In this document: positions 1 through 12,011 of the stretch, one piece after another
How positions within the stretch are numbered: the stretch's first letter is position 1
Layout: each line of letters starts with the position of its first letter
NCBI GenBank assembly: GCA_950106755.1
Contig: OX467092.1
Coordinates: forward strand, 11,160,001-11,224,000
Length of the DNA: 64,000 nucleotides
Direction of reading: 5' to 3'
DNA from: Climacium dendroides
Taxonomy: Eukaryota; Streptophyta; Bryopsida; Hypnales; Climaciaceae
Notes under the pieces: generated by a model
Database searches by the model: none
The model's input: the letters and a program-made list of their open reading frames with translations, nothing else
Told to the model about the DNA's origin: nothing
Position numbers and translations under genes: made by a program

Positions 1-668
1 TTATCTTAATTGGATGATAGCATGTTACATATTTGCAAAACATGGACATCAGGTCCTTTGGGGGAAAAGAGGGGATATAGTAGAACCACCCATCACCAGT
101 TTTTTTTTTTCTTCTGGTGTTTAAACGCCAGTTCTGACATAAAGAAACAAATACCCTGATGTTCCTCCAAATATAATGCAATGGCATGCTTCCAGGAACA
201 CAAGTTCTACAGTAAAAAAGAAACATTGCCCATCATCAACCACAACCTCCATCAGCAGTCGATAGGAGGGCTGAAATTCAAGGGAAGCTGGGACTAATTT
301 TCAAATGTGAGTTCTTGACTTCTGCCCATCAAATCCTCCATTCATTTCATGACACATCTGCTTGGTCATACCAGTCCTGAAATGTGCATCACTAGAATAA
401 TTTTACCAGTGTTGGGCTCCCTCCCATTTTGGTTGTCATAGGCAGAGTTACTTTAATTGGATGATAGCATGTTATATATTTGCAAAACATGGACATCATG
501 CCCTTTGAGGGGCGTGGGGATATAGTAGAATCGCCCACCATCAACCACAACCCCATCAGCAATGGATAGGGGGCTGAAATTCAAGAGAGGCTGGGACTAA
601 TTTCCAAACATGAGTCCTTGACTTCTGCTCATCAAATCCTCTGTTCTTTTCATGACACATCTGCTTGG
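1..668. repeat. Two diverged direct copies of a ~360-bp sequence
   Basis: Sequence from about 5 to 366 recurs from about 450 to 668 in the same orientation. Both copies carry the phrases TTGGATGATAGCATGTTA, GCAAAACATGGACATCA, CATCAACCACAACC, GGGCTGAAATTCAAG and CATGACACATCTGCTTGG in the same order. The second copy lacks about 130 bases present in the first, including the T-run and the GGTGTTTAAACGCC stretch near 110-130. No open frame with protein character is shared between copies, so this is non-coding. It is either a local tandem duplication or two insertions of one element. Confidence 0.8.
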
Positions 669-963
669 TTTGGCGTGCCAAAGGGAACAAGAAGTAGTCT
701 CTGAAATGAGCGGTTTTAGAATAGTCTACACATTGGACATGGGTCCAGACCAACTTTTGCCTTTCAGAATTCACAGTAATTTCAGTTCAAGCAATAAAAT
801 GACCAAATTTTGGCAATCCCCCTCATTTCTATCTCTGCACCTGTGGAAATATTTCCTTCGCTACTGTACTCCACATCGTGTTCACAATTGCTTACTTTGT
901 CAGTTATAGATGGTTCTACCGTAGTCAGAGATCATTAACTACTCACTTAACCTTTAAAGGATA

Positions 964-1378
964 GGACGCTGCTGTGGATACTAAGTGTCTAATGGATGAC
1001 ATAGAATCTTTCAATGTAAGACTGCAATTCAATGTGCAGATGTTCATCCTTGGGATTTGGAGTGAAGAAAAGAGAAGGGTCTTGCATAATAGTTTGACCT
1101 CCAATGAAACAATATTTTTATGGAGGGTTGTTAAACAAATGATGCATATAATACTGAAAAAGGTTGGTCACCATGAAAATTATTCTTTGGGGTATATAGT
1201 ATGAATCATTTGCTAAAAAAGATTCAAGAGCATTCATTCAGGGTCAAACTATTGTATGTAAGACTTCCTCTTTCCACACAAAATTTCAAAAATGAACACA
1301 TGTACGTTTGGGACTACATAGAAATACTTTTCAGGATTCTTTGTCATTCATTGGATACTTAGTATCCACAGTGTCTTT
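964..1378. mobile_element. Foldback element with ~190-bp inverted repeats (family F, copy 1)
   Basis: The left end (GTGGATACTAAGTGTCTAAT at about 974) is matched in reverse complement by the right end (ATTGGATACTTAGTATCCAC near 1350-1369). The pairing continues inward through CATAGAATC / GATTCTTTGTC and GTCTTGCAT..AGTTTGACC / TCAAACTATTGTATGTAAGAC. There is almost no sequence between the arms, so it is a non-autonomous, MITE-like foldback element. The same arms recur near 9583-11010, 21923-22632 and 47480-47700. Long inverted repeats resemble Mutator-type foldback elements, but no transposase and no clear target-site duplication are visible, so the superfamily is open. Confidence 0.7.
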
Positions 1379-1449
1379 TGGGATTATTAAGTGAGTGAAT
1401 TATTAAATAACCTCCATATTTATATTTTTTCTAAACATATTAGATTATA

Positions 1450-2001
1450 CTACCTCCGTCCCGAAATAAATTCAAGGTTTCCAAATATACTTGTCCCAAA
1501 TTAAATTCGAGATTTGCTCTCTATAACTTAATGGACAATGACTAAAGCTACTCCAAACACTCAAAAGCAAAAAAATCTACAAATATCACATTCTATGGAC
1601 TTTATAGCAACTCAATCCTTGCAAAGGGGATTGAAATGCAACCTCTAACCAACCAAAGGCGAAGAATTCAACCCACAACTATACAAAAGTTGTTACTAAC
1701 AAATCTTTTATTGAGAATTTCTCAAACTTGAATCACAAGACATTGTCGGAATTGAATATAAAGGACGTCAATGGACATCACTACACCAACATTGCTTGAA
1801 AAATGATCAAAATTAATACCACTGGAGCAGTTCATCACCTTTTTTCAACCTGTGCCACTTCACTGTTGACTTCCACTCTTTCACACTTAGTGAAGTTTAG
1901 TAGAAGCTGCAATAACTACAAAATCTTTTGAAAATAGAAGCTACTCTCACACTAATCTAGCCATTTCTAAGAAACCTAGATTTATTTCGGGACGGAGGTA
2001 G
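1450..2001. mobile_element. Tc1/mariner-type MITE (Stowaway-like), TA-flanked
   Basis: A 552-bp element starts CTACCTCCGTCCCGAAATAA and ends with the exact reverse complement, TTATTTCGGGACGGAGGTAG. TA dinucleotides lie immediately outside both ends (1448-1449 and 2002-2003), as expected for a Tc1/mariner target duplication. The CTNCCTCCGTCCC-type end is the signature of plant Stowaway MITEs. Beyond the tip the arms stay related (AAATTCAAGGTTTCC versus AAATCTAGGTTTCT). No transposase frame is present. Placement in the Tc1/mariner group rests on the ends and the TA flanks. Confidence 0.88.
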
Positions 2002-2003
2002 TA

Positions 2004-2896
2004 ATTGATATACAATTAACAATAGTATCATGTCTCTTGTACCTATAATCATATGTTCCTACTATATTAGTATTCCACATAATATTTGTATTTTATATAT
2101 CATACCAATATGTATTCCGTATGTATTCCGTATGTATTCCATACATCGTGCCTTTATAAAAAAATTGATATTTAGAGGAGAAGATGAATCATGTATTTTA
2201 TTTATTAATTTTTGAATTTATGGGGTTGGTTAATTAATTTATAAAGTTTGTGTATGTCCCTTCTTGAGGGATAAATAGTGAATTAGCTTCTTTAATGTTA
2301 CTAATCTTTGCATTTCAATCATGGGATTTTTAAGAAAATTCTCCTTCTTTTGGGTAGGGCCACAACTATACATCTAATGAAAGTCATGTCTTACAAAATC
2401 TCTCATTTGTAATTAGACCTATTGTAAGAAAGAAAGAAACTTATCATAACTGAAGTTTCTACTCTTAAAAGTACTACTTGTCAATATCCGTGCGGGTATT
2501 AGTCTTCTTACATTTTACTTTCAAGGATTTGGATTGAAAGCCTTTGACATAAATCACTTTGACATAAATTACTATAAAATTCCGTATTGGTTGCAACTTA
2601 GATGACACGTGTAAATTGAGAACAATGTCTTTTGCCTCTTCAATTGAATCTAGATCACGTAGTGTCATTTGACAATGACAACCTACCAAAATGTATTAAA
2701 AATATATAAATAATCTAGAAATATTAAAGAGTGTATTCCAAAATATAAATCTCCATTGAACTATAAGCTATTGTCTTAATGGAAAAAATAATTTTTGGAT
2801 GTTTTAAAATCATGAATCCTTGGTCCTAAACTTATTTTGAAATAGTCCAAGATGATGATAATCCAAACTAACTTGAAGATATACAACTTTCAAATC
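2004..2896. other. AT-rich spacer without recognised gene
   Basis: Only short open frames with low-complexity translations occur here. A small three-copy repeat of GTATTCCGTAT / GTATTCCATAC lies near 2110-2142. No promoter, RNA gene or element ends were recognised. Confidence 0.6.
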
Positions 2897-3577
2897 CCTA
2901 AAGTTTTTTTACTATATTTTCACCAAAAATGCACCAAAACTACCATATCTAGTACATGTATCAGATTTTAGAAAAAAAAAACATTTTAAGACACATGTAA
3001 TTGTAGGATCTCATAGTACACTAATTTTGAGAAGATTTAGAAAAACATTTAGAAATTTCCATCATGTAGATTGCAAGATATTAGCATTTGAAGTGACAAA
3101 ATCCTTTGGGGGGCTTTGCAAAAATCCAGGCAACTACACTTCACAAGGTCAAAACATTATAAAAAAATGTCCAAAATGATTGCAAAACCTTGGATTCATT
3201 CTTCAAGGCAAAATGGGTACATGTTTGAAAAACTTTAGATCATTTGGAATTGTACAACAAATAGGAAAAAAATAGTAAGTACACAGAAATAGAAATTGAT
3301 TCAAAGCTCTAAATTGTTGAGAATTTAGTTATAGAATTGAAAAATGCCAATCCTAATGGTTGAACTATTTTAATTAAAATGTACTCCTATTTTATTTTTA
3401 ATCCAGAAATATTGGAAATTGAGTGTTGTGAAAATTGTTATGCCTCAAAGTTACTCCTTGGGCATATGTTGTGTGAAATTTTTTGGAAAAAAAATGAAAA
3501 TAAGGACTTCAGAGTTTATTTTAGAGTAAAAATTTCATAACTATCCACAAACTATCCACAACTAAAACTCCTCTTAG
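2897..3577 (+). repeat. Partial copy of the TTAA/CCCCTAAAGG family
   Basis: It begins with TCCCTAAAG at 2897 and carries the family core in order: the 'caccaaaaatgcaccaaaac' stretch, 'acacatgtaattgtaggatc', and 'tagattgcaagatattagca' near 3068. It stops where the next copy begins at 3578. The corresponding segments recur in the adjacent copy at 3578-4521. It is non-coding, and its lack of a second end suggests truncation, perhaps by insertion of or recombination with the next copy. Confidence 0.65.
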
Positions 3578-4521
3578 CCCCTAAAGTTCCTTCACTATGT
3601 TTTCACCGAAAACACTCCAAAACAACCATTTCTAGTAACAGTACCAAATATTTGAAAGAAAACATTTTTTGACACATGTAACTATAGGGTCTTGTAGTAT
3701 GCTGACTTGCAAACACGTGGTAAAAATTTTAAAAATTTCCACTACGTGGATTGCAAGATATAGGCATTCAAATTCAGTGAAATCATTTTTTTTGCCCTAC
3801 AAAAAGCAGGGCAGATGCACTTCACAAGCTCACTTTCCTATGAAAAAATGTCCAAAATGGTGGTTACTCTTTGGATTCTTTTTTCTATACAAGTTGATCG
3901 CATGCTTGAAAAATTCCAAATCATTTTGAATTTTACAACATATAGGAAAAAAATTGTAAGCAGACAATAGTAGAAAATGATTCAAAATATTAAATTGTTA
4001 AGGATTCAATTATGGAATTCAAAAATCCAATCCCAATGGTTGAAATGTTGTTATAAACATTCTACATCCTATGGTTCTATTTTTTCTCAAAAAAAATTGA
4101 AAATTGAGTAAGATAAAGGACTTCAAAGTTTATTTTAGAGTAGAGAATTCATAACTGCCCACAAACAAAAACTGTTCAAAACTTTTATCACATTGATCAA
4201 AATAGAATGATTCAAAGCTTTCTATATCTCTCTCTCTATATATTATATATATAGAGAGAAAAAAAAATCAATTTCAAATTTTTATTTTCAAAAGAAGTGA
4301 TTTTTTATTTGCCTGTACTGTCTAGCCAATGAAAAAAGTAACATATTTGGCCAAAATTTTTTATTTGTATTTCCAAATGTCATGAAATTTGATGTGTGTG
4401 AAAGATATTCCTCATCCCCACCTTTTATTAAAATTTCAGCCTAAAATATGCAAATCTCTAGTCACATGTACCTACCCAAAATTTCTATACTGCCAAAAAA
4501 TGCATGCTAGTTCCTTAGGGG
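3578..4521 (+). mobile_element. TTAA-family element, 944 bp, near complete
   Basis: The left end is CCCCTAAAGTTCC preceded by TTAG (3574-3577). The right end is TTCCTTAGGGG followed by TTAT (4522-4525). The TTAA flank therefore appears mutated by one base on each side. The internal order (acacatgtaactatagggtc, ggattgcaagatataggca, aatccaatcccaatggttga) matches the other copies. A CT/TA microsatellite lies at about 4222-4258. No coding capacity is visible. Confidence 0.7.
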
Positions 4522-4525
4522 TTAT

Positions 4526-5027
4526 TTTTCATCTCATTAATCAAAATGGAATGATTCAAAGCTTTTCATCTATATCTAAATCTAGAGAACTAATTTCAAA
4601 TTTTTATTTCTTAAGAAGCCAATTTTGAAAGAAGTTTTTTTACTCGAGCTACCTGCCAAACATTGAAAAATTACATATCATACAATAACTTTTTAACCAT
4701 GTTATTAAAAACTGTAAAAATTATTGGACCTTAAAGCTATTCCTCGAGCACATGTTGTTTGAAAATTTCAAAGAAAAAAAATAAAAATTCCATTTGTGGT
4801 GAGTTGCCTAAAATTTCTATGTAGCCAAAAAAACGCACTTTGGTCCTTTATCAATTAAATTTTTTGAAAGCATTCTTTTTTCTTCTTCAAAACATTGTTG
4901 AAATAATGGATCACTTGGACTTTTCTACCATGACACTTGCTAAATTCAACAAAGAAACACTAAAGAATTGTCATAATATTTTTTAAGTCTTAGAGCAAGA
5001 CAACCATTTTCTATTGCCAATCATTTT
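4526..5027. other. AT-rich spacer with repeat fragments
   Basis: This stretch shares 'aatggaatgattcaaagct' and 'tatctaaatctagagaac' with neighbouring family copies but has no clear ends. No gene was recognised. Confidence 0.5.
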
Positions 5028-5031
5028 TTAA

Positions 5032-5956
5032 CCCCTAAAGGACAAGGCCTTATTTTTGCCAAAAAAATACTCAAAACTGCCATTTCTGTAGAAAAGAGAA
5101 AAAAAATGTGAAAATTATTTTTTTTACACATCCAACTTTAGGGACTTATACCTTACTAGTATGAAAATGTGTGGAAAGAATTTCAGAAATTTTGACCACA
5201 TAGATTAAAAGATATTTGCGTTTAAAGTGAAAAAAACAATTTTTTCTGCCCCTTGCGGGATTGGATTATTTGACTTTGAAATTTTTTTAACTTAAACCTT
5301 TTGCACTACAGAGTTTTGAGCTTTACATCCTTATAGTCTGAAATTGAGTTGAGAGTCTAGGGAAAAAAAAATTCAAAAAAAAACTTAACTTTCATGCTTA
5401 AAAAAATTGTTAAGTAGAAGTAGATATGAGAAAGAAGGAAAATCTAAATTATTAATATCTTTAAGATGGAATTAAATTGCACTAATCCCAATGGTAAGAT
5501 TGTTCTAGCAAACAAATAAAATCATGTAAAATTTTTTCTTCAGAAAAATTGTGAAAATTGCATTCAGAAATGAATTCTATAAGTTATTTTTCAGAAAAAT
5601 GCACTAACTGCCCGATAAACAAGATTGTCCAAAACTTTCTCATAATAAGTCTAAATGGAATGAATCAAAGCTTCCCATGTAGACAAAAATATAATCTATA
5701 AGAAAAAAATTCAAAAAAATTCAAAATTTTGCAATTTTTTTTTCTTGCCCGGACTTCCCATTGTCCCCTATTTTGAGCTTATTTGGTCATAACTTTTGTT
5801 TCCAGGCACCAAATGTGAAAAAAATCATATTCCCACAAAGCTCATCAGTTTTCCTATCTTCCAAAAAGGTTTCAAAAAATCATGACAAAATTTCAGCCTG
5901 TATGTACCTACCAAAAATCCAATTTGTCCCCGAAAGGGACAACGGTCCTTTAGGGG
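5032..5956 (+). mobile_element. TTAA-flanked element, 925 bp, complete (family type copy)
   Basis: The left end CCCCTAAAGGAC is preceded by an intact TTAA (5028-5031). The right end GTCCTTTAGGGG is its inverse and is followed by an intact TTAA (5957-5960). The TTAA target and ends beginning with CCC are hallmarks of piggyBac-type elements. The interior is AT-rich and encodes nothing recognisable, so this would be a non-autonomous, MITE-like derivative. A reverse-orientation copy of matching length and content lies at 25585-26479. Confidence 0.82.
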
Positions 5957-5960
5957 TTAA

Positions 5961-6449
5961 TTCCTATTAAAAAATGGATGTTACTTTGCGCATTCACCTA
6001 TTACATGTTGAAATCTATTTTTGCTTGCCAATAAGATTCGATCATTTTTATTTATTTAATGGTACCAAAATATGGCCATTTTTTTGTATTGGTGTTGCTC
6101 GGACCCCAAAAGTCCATTGTCATGGCTCTCTATGCTCTTTATTCTAATTCGATACCATATCAAGGACGGAGTACTCCAAGATTTCTCTGAAGCAAAAAGC
6201 TTGTTTTCCAAGTACAAAACTCATCTCGAGGGATGCGCCCAATCAACATATTCCAAAGTAATAACAACCAAAGAAAGCACAAGGCTGTTTTGAATGGAAG
6301 GCTGCAAATCAAGACTTTTCTTTTCTTTTCTTTTGTTGTTGTACACGAGTACTTCCAAAATTTACAAAAATTTACAATTAGCTTCGACAACAACCATGCA
6401 AATGGTTGGTCACCTGATGAAGCCTTCGCTAACATTCTATAGCCATTGA
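5961..6449. other. Spacer, no recognised gene
   Basis: Open frames of 70-90 codons occur on both strands around 6072-6442, but they overlap each other, have no recognisable domain and lack splice support. I treat the stretch as non-coding. Confidence 0.55.
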
Positions 6450-7100
6450 ACCCCTAAAGTGCCTCGCCCATTTTTTTTTGGCAACCAAAACCAACCAAAA
6501 GTGCCCTTTGTAATGTAAACAACGAAAATTTTAAACATTTGTTTTTTTTTGCATATCCAATTGTACGATCTTGCTCTAGACTAATATAAAAGCGTTTGGG
6601 AAGAAATTTCAGAAATGTAGATTGTGTTGATCACGAGATATAAGCATTTAAAGTCACGAAGACTTGTTTTTTTTGGCTCCTAGTTTGACTAGATTTTAAG
6701 GATTTGAATATTCTTAACTCAAAGTTTATGCACTAAAAACTGTGAATTAAGTTATTTTTTTAATCTTGAAAAATTGAATTGAAAGTTCAAAAAAGAAATT
6801 TACCTCGTGCGTCCACTAAAATTTTCATTTAAAAAAAATTACTAAGTTGAAGTAGGTACAAGAGAGAAGGAAGTGATAGCTCTAGAATGGAATTGAAACA
6901 CAGTAATCTCAATGATGAGATCATTCTAGAAAGCAAACTAAACAATGAAGACTTTTTCTTTTTGAAAATTGTTGAAATTGAATTCAAAACAATTATAGTA
7001 TGTTATTTTCTCAAGAATTTGCTAAGATTGCACATAAAACAAGAAGCTTCTTAACTTTTACAATATTTATCCAAATGTGATGAATCAAATCTTTCCAAAC
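6450..7100 (+). repeat. Left part of a TTAA-family element
   Basis: It starts with CCCCTAAAGTGCC after TGAA, a one-base change from TTAA. It follows the family order (catatccaattgtacgatc, gagatataagcatttaaagt, aagttgaagtaggtac, aatctcaatgatgagatcat). The expected right end was not found near 7375. The sequence instead merges into another AT-rich repeat related to 43239-44735. Confidence 0.6.
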
Positions 7101-9582
7101 AGAACAAAAATTTAATATCACGAAATCACAAATCTTTCTGAAACTAATGGTGACTTCAATGTGTTGTGTTTTAAAATTTTTACAAGAGTTTCTTCTTGAT
7201 GGGAGTTTTAAAATGTAAGAGATTGTAATATTTGAAGTGAATTGAAAAAATCCTCTTCATTCCTATGAAATAGAATCAACAAACTTCTTGCCCACTTGGA
7301 TTAAAAATTTTGTTCTACACAAGAATGAGGATTTACACCATTTACTATTATATCTTGTTAGGTACACTTGTACAAAAATTTTAATAAGCAAATGAGGGGT
7401 TTACCTCACTCTAAATCACCCTATGATACAAGGTGGTTAAGTAACTATGTTAGATACTAAATTTTTTTTTCTGATTTCTTGTGTAGTGAGGAAATTTTTG
7501 TTTGAAATCCAAAAATGAAATCTTAGACAAAAAATTGAAATGTATTGGAAAAAATTCAATTATTTTGAAGGTGCAAATTTAGAGATAATAGTATTTGTAG
7601 TTAGATAATTTTTTTAATTTTTTTTTCAGATTTACCCAATCTTGGAATGAAAAATTCGCACTAAAAGTAGTATTTTCTTAATAATTGCATACTAATTCAT
7701 ATTAGCTACATCCATGCCAAATTTCAAAAGTAGATGAGGAATTTTGCAAAAGATGTGAATTTTGGCAAAACTACCCAAATTTTGTAGAACAAAATAACTT
7801 TTGATATAGACATCCACTTGGAATTTTTCTTACATTCCCACAAAGGAGGTAAATGTTTCCATTTTGTATCAAATTTTCATAATAATTAATCTACACTTTA
7901 TTTCATTATCATCTTTTTGAATTTCAATTGAAGATGATCACCACCATTGAAATGAAAGAAGACTTATGTAGCTTTCTTATAAAAGAACATCAATAAAGTT
8001 GCACAATTTTGGAGAAAATGCTACTATTGACGAGATTGATGAAAAATGTTTACTTAGGTTGAGGAGAGGTCACTCTATGCATTCACACAACCCACATGAG
8101 GTGAAGACTTTGGACCCCTTACTTACTTCATAAAATTTAATTTAAAGATTTAAAAAAAAATTGAATAGTTTTTTCTACTTTGAAAGTTTGTATTTTGAAT
8201 TATTTATATTTTTTCAATTGATAATAATTAGTTATAAATTTTTGAAGAAAAAATATACACTGTAGAGCTGAAAATAACTTTGGATCCCTCACTTCATAAA
8301 AAATTTGTCTAAAAAATGAACAAAAGAATCTTAAAAATAACTCTCTACTGAAAGTTTATTTTTCTTGAATTTTGATGCAATGGTCATCCAAATGTATTCT
8401 CTATAAATGTTTGAGTTGAAAAACATGCCATTTCAGTTCATTTTTCAACCTATTATAATAGTCATTTTAAATGTCATTTGAGTTGGGAATTTTTGGCAAT
8501 AGAAATCTATAGACATTATTAATCATAGTTCAAAATTATAGGTTGAAATTATAGTATATTCCAAAGTAAATAGGAGTTCAAAAAATCACTTCGCCGCATG
8601 TGGTATACATAATCCCCATAGAATGACCTCCACTTGACTTAGGTGGTATTTTGTACATATGTTGTAATTGGAATGCTTAAACATGCTTCAAAAACTCTTA
8701 TTTTTCCCATAGATTCTTATCATTATGCTTTTGATGCATTATCATTTCCAGATCATTATGAAGTGTAAAAAACATGATACGGGAATGAAAGTGACAACCT
8801 TGAGTGCCTTCTCCATTCTCTAAAAATTGTACAATCAATCATTTTTTGATCGCATTGCACCCACAAATTTAGCCAAAAGAAATCGTTCAAGGTCTCTATG
8901 TTGGTCATGGACTATTAGTGAGTTTCACATTTTGAACTTTCTACAAATGTAGTTGCAAAAGCCACCTAATGACCTTGTGGTCTTTTAGGGATTAAGCTAT
9001 TGAGTATTGTATCCAATATTTAGGATCAACACAAAATATTTCTAAAAGCAAATGGTGACATTCTTATTTTTAGTCATTTACTGAATCACATTTGTCAACT
9101 ATAATGCAAAAATCTCCACTCTATGAGGACTTAGAGTTTCTTGAATAGGGTCAAAAGAAAAAAAAAATCTTTTAACTTCGAACATTATAATCTTTCAACA
9201 TGTGCGGTCAAAGTTCATGAAAAAAATTCTATGCATTCCCATAGTAGTCTAGTAAATTCTTGTGTGGTTGAATTTCAATAACAACAAAATACATTTTCTT
9301 CGCTACCCTAGAAAATAGCAATTTTTGATCATTCATGTCCAAGACGTGCCTCAATCATTTAAGATTTATGTGGGATAAATATTAAGAAATTGTACATACC
9401 GTATATTTATCAAATGATAAATTTATTTAAATATTGTCTTACTAGTTGTACTATTTTCTAGTATTGAAATTTGTTTTCCTAAGACCTCATTTCTACCAAG
9501 TGAATGAATTATTCTAAAAGAAATATAATAAGATCAAAGCACTTTATGAATAGAAATTATATTCAATGCTCTGAAGTGTTGG
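7101..9582. other. AT-rich repeat desert
   Basis: No gene was recognised. The segment around 7660-7850 (gccaaatttcaaaagtagat and following) parallels 44480-44640, so at least part belongs to the longer TTAA-type subfamily. A family-like right end, GGTCTTTTAGGGATTAAG, lies at about 8980-8997. The rest shows only short, low-complexity frames. Confidence 0.6.
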
Positions 9583-10241
9583 ATATAACATTGGTGTAGA
9601 TATTATGTATATAATGGATGACAGAATCCTTCAATGTAGATGTTCATTGTTAGATTTTTGTACAAATAGGGGAGGTCTTGCATTGTAGTTTGACCTCCAA
9701 TTAGTGTTTTTTATTAAGCAAATGATGTAAACAATAATAAAAGGATGCTTTCAACGGTGACTAGCTTGGTGTTCCAAGGTTAATTCCACGGTTAATTCTA
9801 GAAGGATGATTGGTCACTGTGGGCTTGAATACTAGAAGAAGCCTATGATTGTATAGTTGTAATCATGTCCAATTTCAAGGCAATAGATTGGATGAATCAT
9901 TCTAGAATGTTGTTACAACATGCAGAAGGAAGATGATTGTTGTATCATGCCTTATTTTGAAGATTTCATGCAAGTGAGCATGGTCCAATATTAGAAATTA
10001 GCTATAATATTGGCACAAAAACACTAGATAGGGTCTCAAATTGAGGCATACAAACTAGGGGAATGTAAAATTTCACACCGCGTGTACTATTTTACTCTAA
10101 TTGTAGTTGACAATGCAATGAAAATAGAATCAATAGAAGAGCAAGCCACATTTAGTAATAAAGAACCTTGCATTGGAGAAAGAATGGAGCCTCAAGCAGG
10201 TTGCTAGAACTATACCAACATCACAAAAAGTATGAAGAAAA

Positions 10242-10274
<33 letters not shown>

Positions 10275-11010
10275 TTCAATTCTAATAGTCCTCTTGAAGC
10301 CCCCATTCTTTTGCTTTTGTTTTCATAGCATGTGTAAGTTTCTTCAAGCCATTTTTAAAGTTGTCATGGCTTTCCTATAGAAAAAAATTAGGAAAAGTCT
10401 TACACTACTGTAGTGCCAAACACAATGCAAATGGCAATGTTCACATACACAATTTTGGGCTTGGACACAACACCCAAATTGTTGTGTTGCAAATGCACTA
10501 TCACTTTTTTCCGAATCTTTTGCATGAAAAAAAACCCCTTGGAAGTCATCAAGTCAAAAATGCTTGTTCACTAATCCCAAACACTCAAGGCGTCCTTCGA
10601 AAATTCAATTGGATGAAAATGTGAATTTTTGTTACTTGCACGAAGTTCCAAGGTCATCATATCGAATACTTATTAGTGCCCGCAGTGTCTTTCTAGGGTT
10701 ACAAAGCTCCAAACTCATCCGTCAATCACTTAGTGTCCACAACGTCCTTCTAAGGGGTTTTAAAGCTCAAAATTCATCCATCAAGCACTTATTAGTCTCC
10801 GTGACATCCTTCTAGGATCACAAAGCTCAAATCTCATCCATCAAACACTTAGTAGTACCCACAACAGCATCCCTCTAAGATCACAAACCTCAAAACTCAT
10901 CCATCCAACACTTATTGGTGTCCATGGCATCTCTCTAGGGTTAACAAAGCTCCAAATTCATCCATCCAACACTTCATATCCGCAACGTCCTTCTAAGGGG
11001 TTTTAAATTA
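9583..11010. mobile_element. Probable family F element with a tandem array of terminal motifs
   Basis: The left portion (about 9583-9760: ATAATGGATGACAGAATCCT, then 'gttcattgttagatttttgt' and GTAGTTTGACCTCCAATTAG) matches the arms of the element at 964-1378. The right portion, 10654-11010, holds six copies of a 59-63-bp unit with core CATCCATCAAACACTTAGTG, the reverse complement of the family terminal motif. An (AT)n run lies at 10249-10274. Calling this one element of about 1.4 kb is an inference. No transposase is visible. Confidence 0.5.
10654..11010. repeat. Tandem repeat, ~61-bp unit, six copies
   Basis: Unit starts at the TCATC motif lie at 10654, 10715, 10774, 10834, 10897 and 10958. 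Each unit reads TCATCCATCNAACACTTA, then (T)AGTGTCCNCAACGTCC, then TTCTAGGGTTACAAAGCTC, with base changes. The spacing is regular (59-63). The open frame through it is a by-product of the repeat. Confidence 0.88.
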
Positions 11011-12011
11011 AAGTGTTTCAATACAACGCGTGGTTCCCTTCTTCCCTTGTGATGCAAGTCAAGAAATGAATGTTGCACTAAAAGAATACCCAATGTGGGC
11101 TACACTAATTAACTTTAAAAGGTCCTGATGCGCAGCTGGCAGACTGACCGGCTTCAAATCAATTTCCTTTCTTTCTATAAGGAATTTAAAAATAAACATT
11201 TCTATAGTAGTCAAATTTTACAATTTTTTTAAAAAAAAAATCCAAGTTCCAGCTCAGCAGTGCGTAAGTAGTGTGTAAGTTCGTGATCATACTCGTCAGT
11301 TCCATCCCGTCCGTCCGTCGGTCGTTCGGTCCGTCTCTGGGGTCCGTCCGTCCGTCCCTCAAGAGTCCAAGAGTCCTTTTGATCGGTCCGTCCCCATAAA
11401 GACCCAGCATGCGATAAATAGGGCAGACATGACTGGCACTGTTCCACACGTGCCTAGCCTTGGGAAACTACAAAAGGGGGGATGGAAGTAGTTGACATTT
11501 CTTACACCAAAAGTAGTTTTATATCCACCTTTCCTTTTTTTAATAGGTTTTTTGTCCCTCTTTTGTGTGTGCTCGTTTCTCTTCATTGTCCACTAAGGTA
11601 GTATGGCCTTAAAGTGACCTTTGAAGGGCTGATTCGCCTTTTTCACAGGTTTCCGTGGATAAAATGATTTTTAGCTCATTTTTCAGAGAAAGGAAAATAG
11701 ATGTGGAACACAACACAAGTTGTTTCGTAATTTTTCAAGCATTTTTGAATTACTTATGAAATTTTCAAAGATTCGGGGTTGTAGGCACCTATTTGTGATC
11801 GTAGGTGTCCAAAAATCGGTCCCCTTGTGACATATAAAGAAATGTGTAGAAACCAAAGACAGTGATTGGCTCTTGCAATAAATAAAAAAAACAATTTTTC
11901 TTGAATTCATTAACGGACTAAAGAGGTCCATTCGAGGATCACTTTGCATCCATTCTATAGCTACCTATGGGATGGTCTAAAGGAGAGGGGAGCTTTAAGG
12001 CTATACTACCT
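11011..12011. other. Spacer with a CCGT-rich patch
   Basis: A pyrimidine-rich patch at about 11304-11396 is made of short CCGT repeats (GTCCGTCCGTCGGTCG). It opens overlapping artificial frames on the minus strand, which I do not call as genes. No other feature was recognised. Confidence 0.6.

Noticed and set aside
6072..6442. Overlapping frames of 69-91 codons on both strands
   Set aside because: No domain, no splice support, AT-rich repeat context.
11186..11586. Overlapping minus-strand frames of 72-87 codons
   Set aside because: They run through a CCGT-type repeat patch and overlap each other; no domain.
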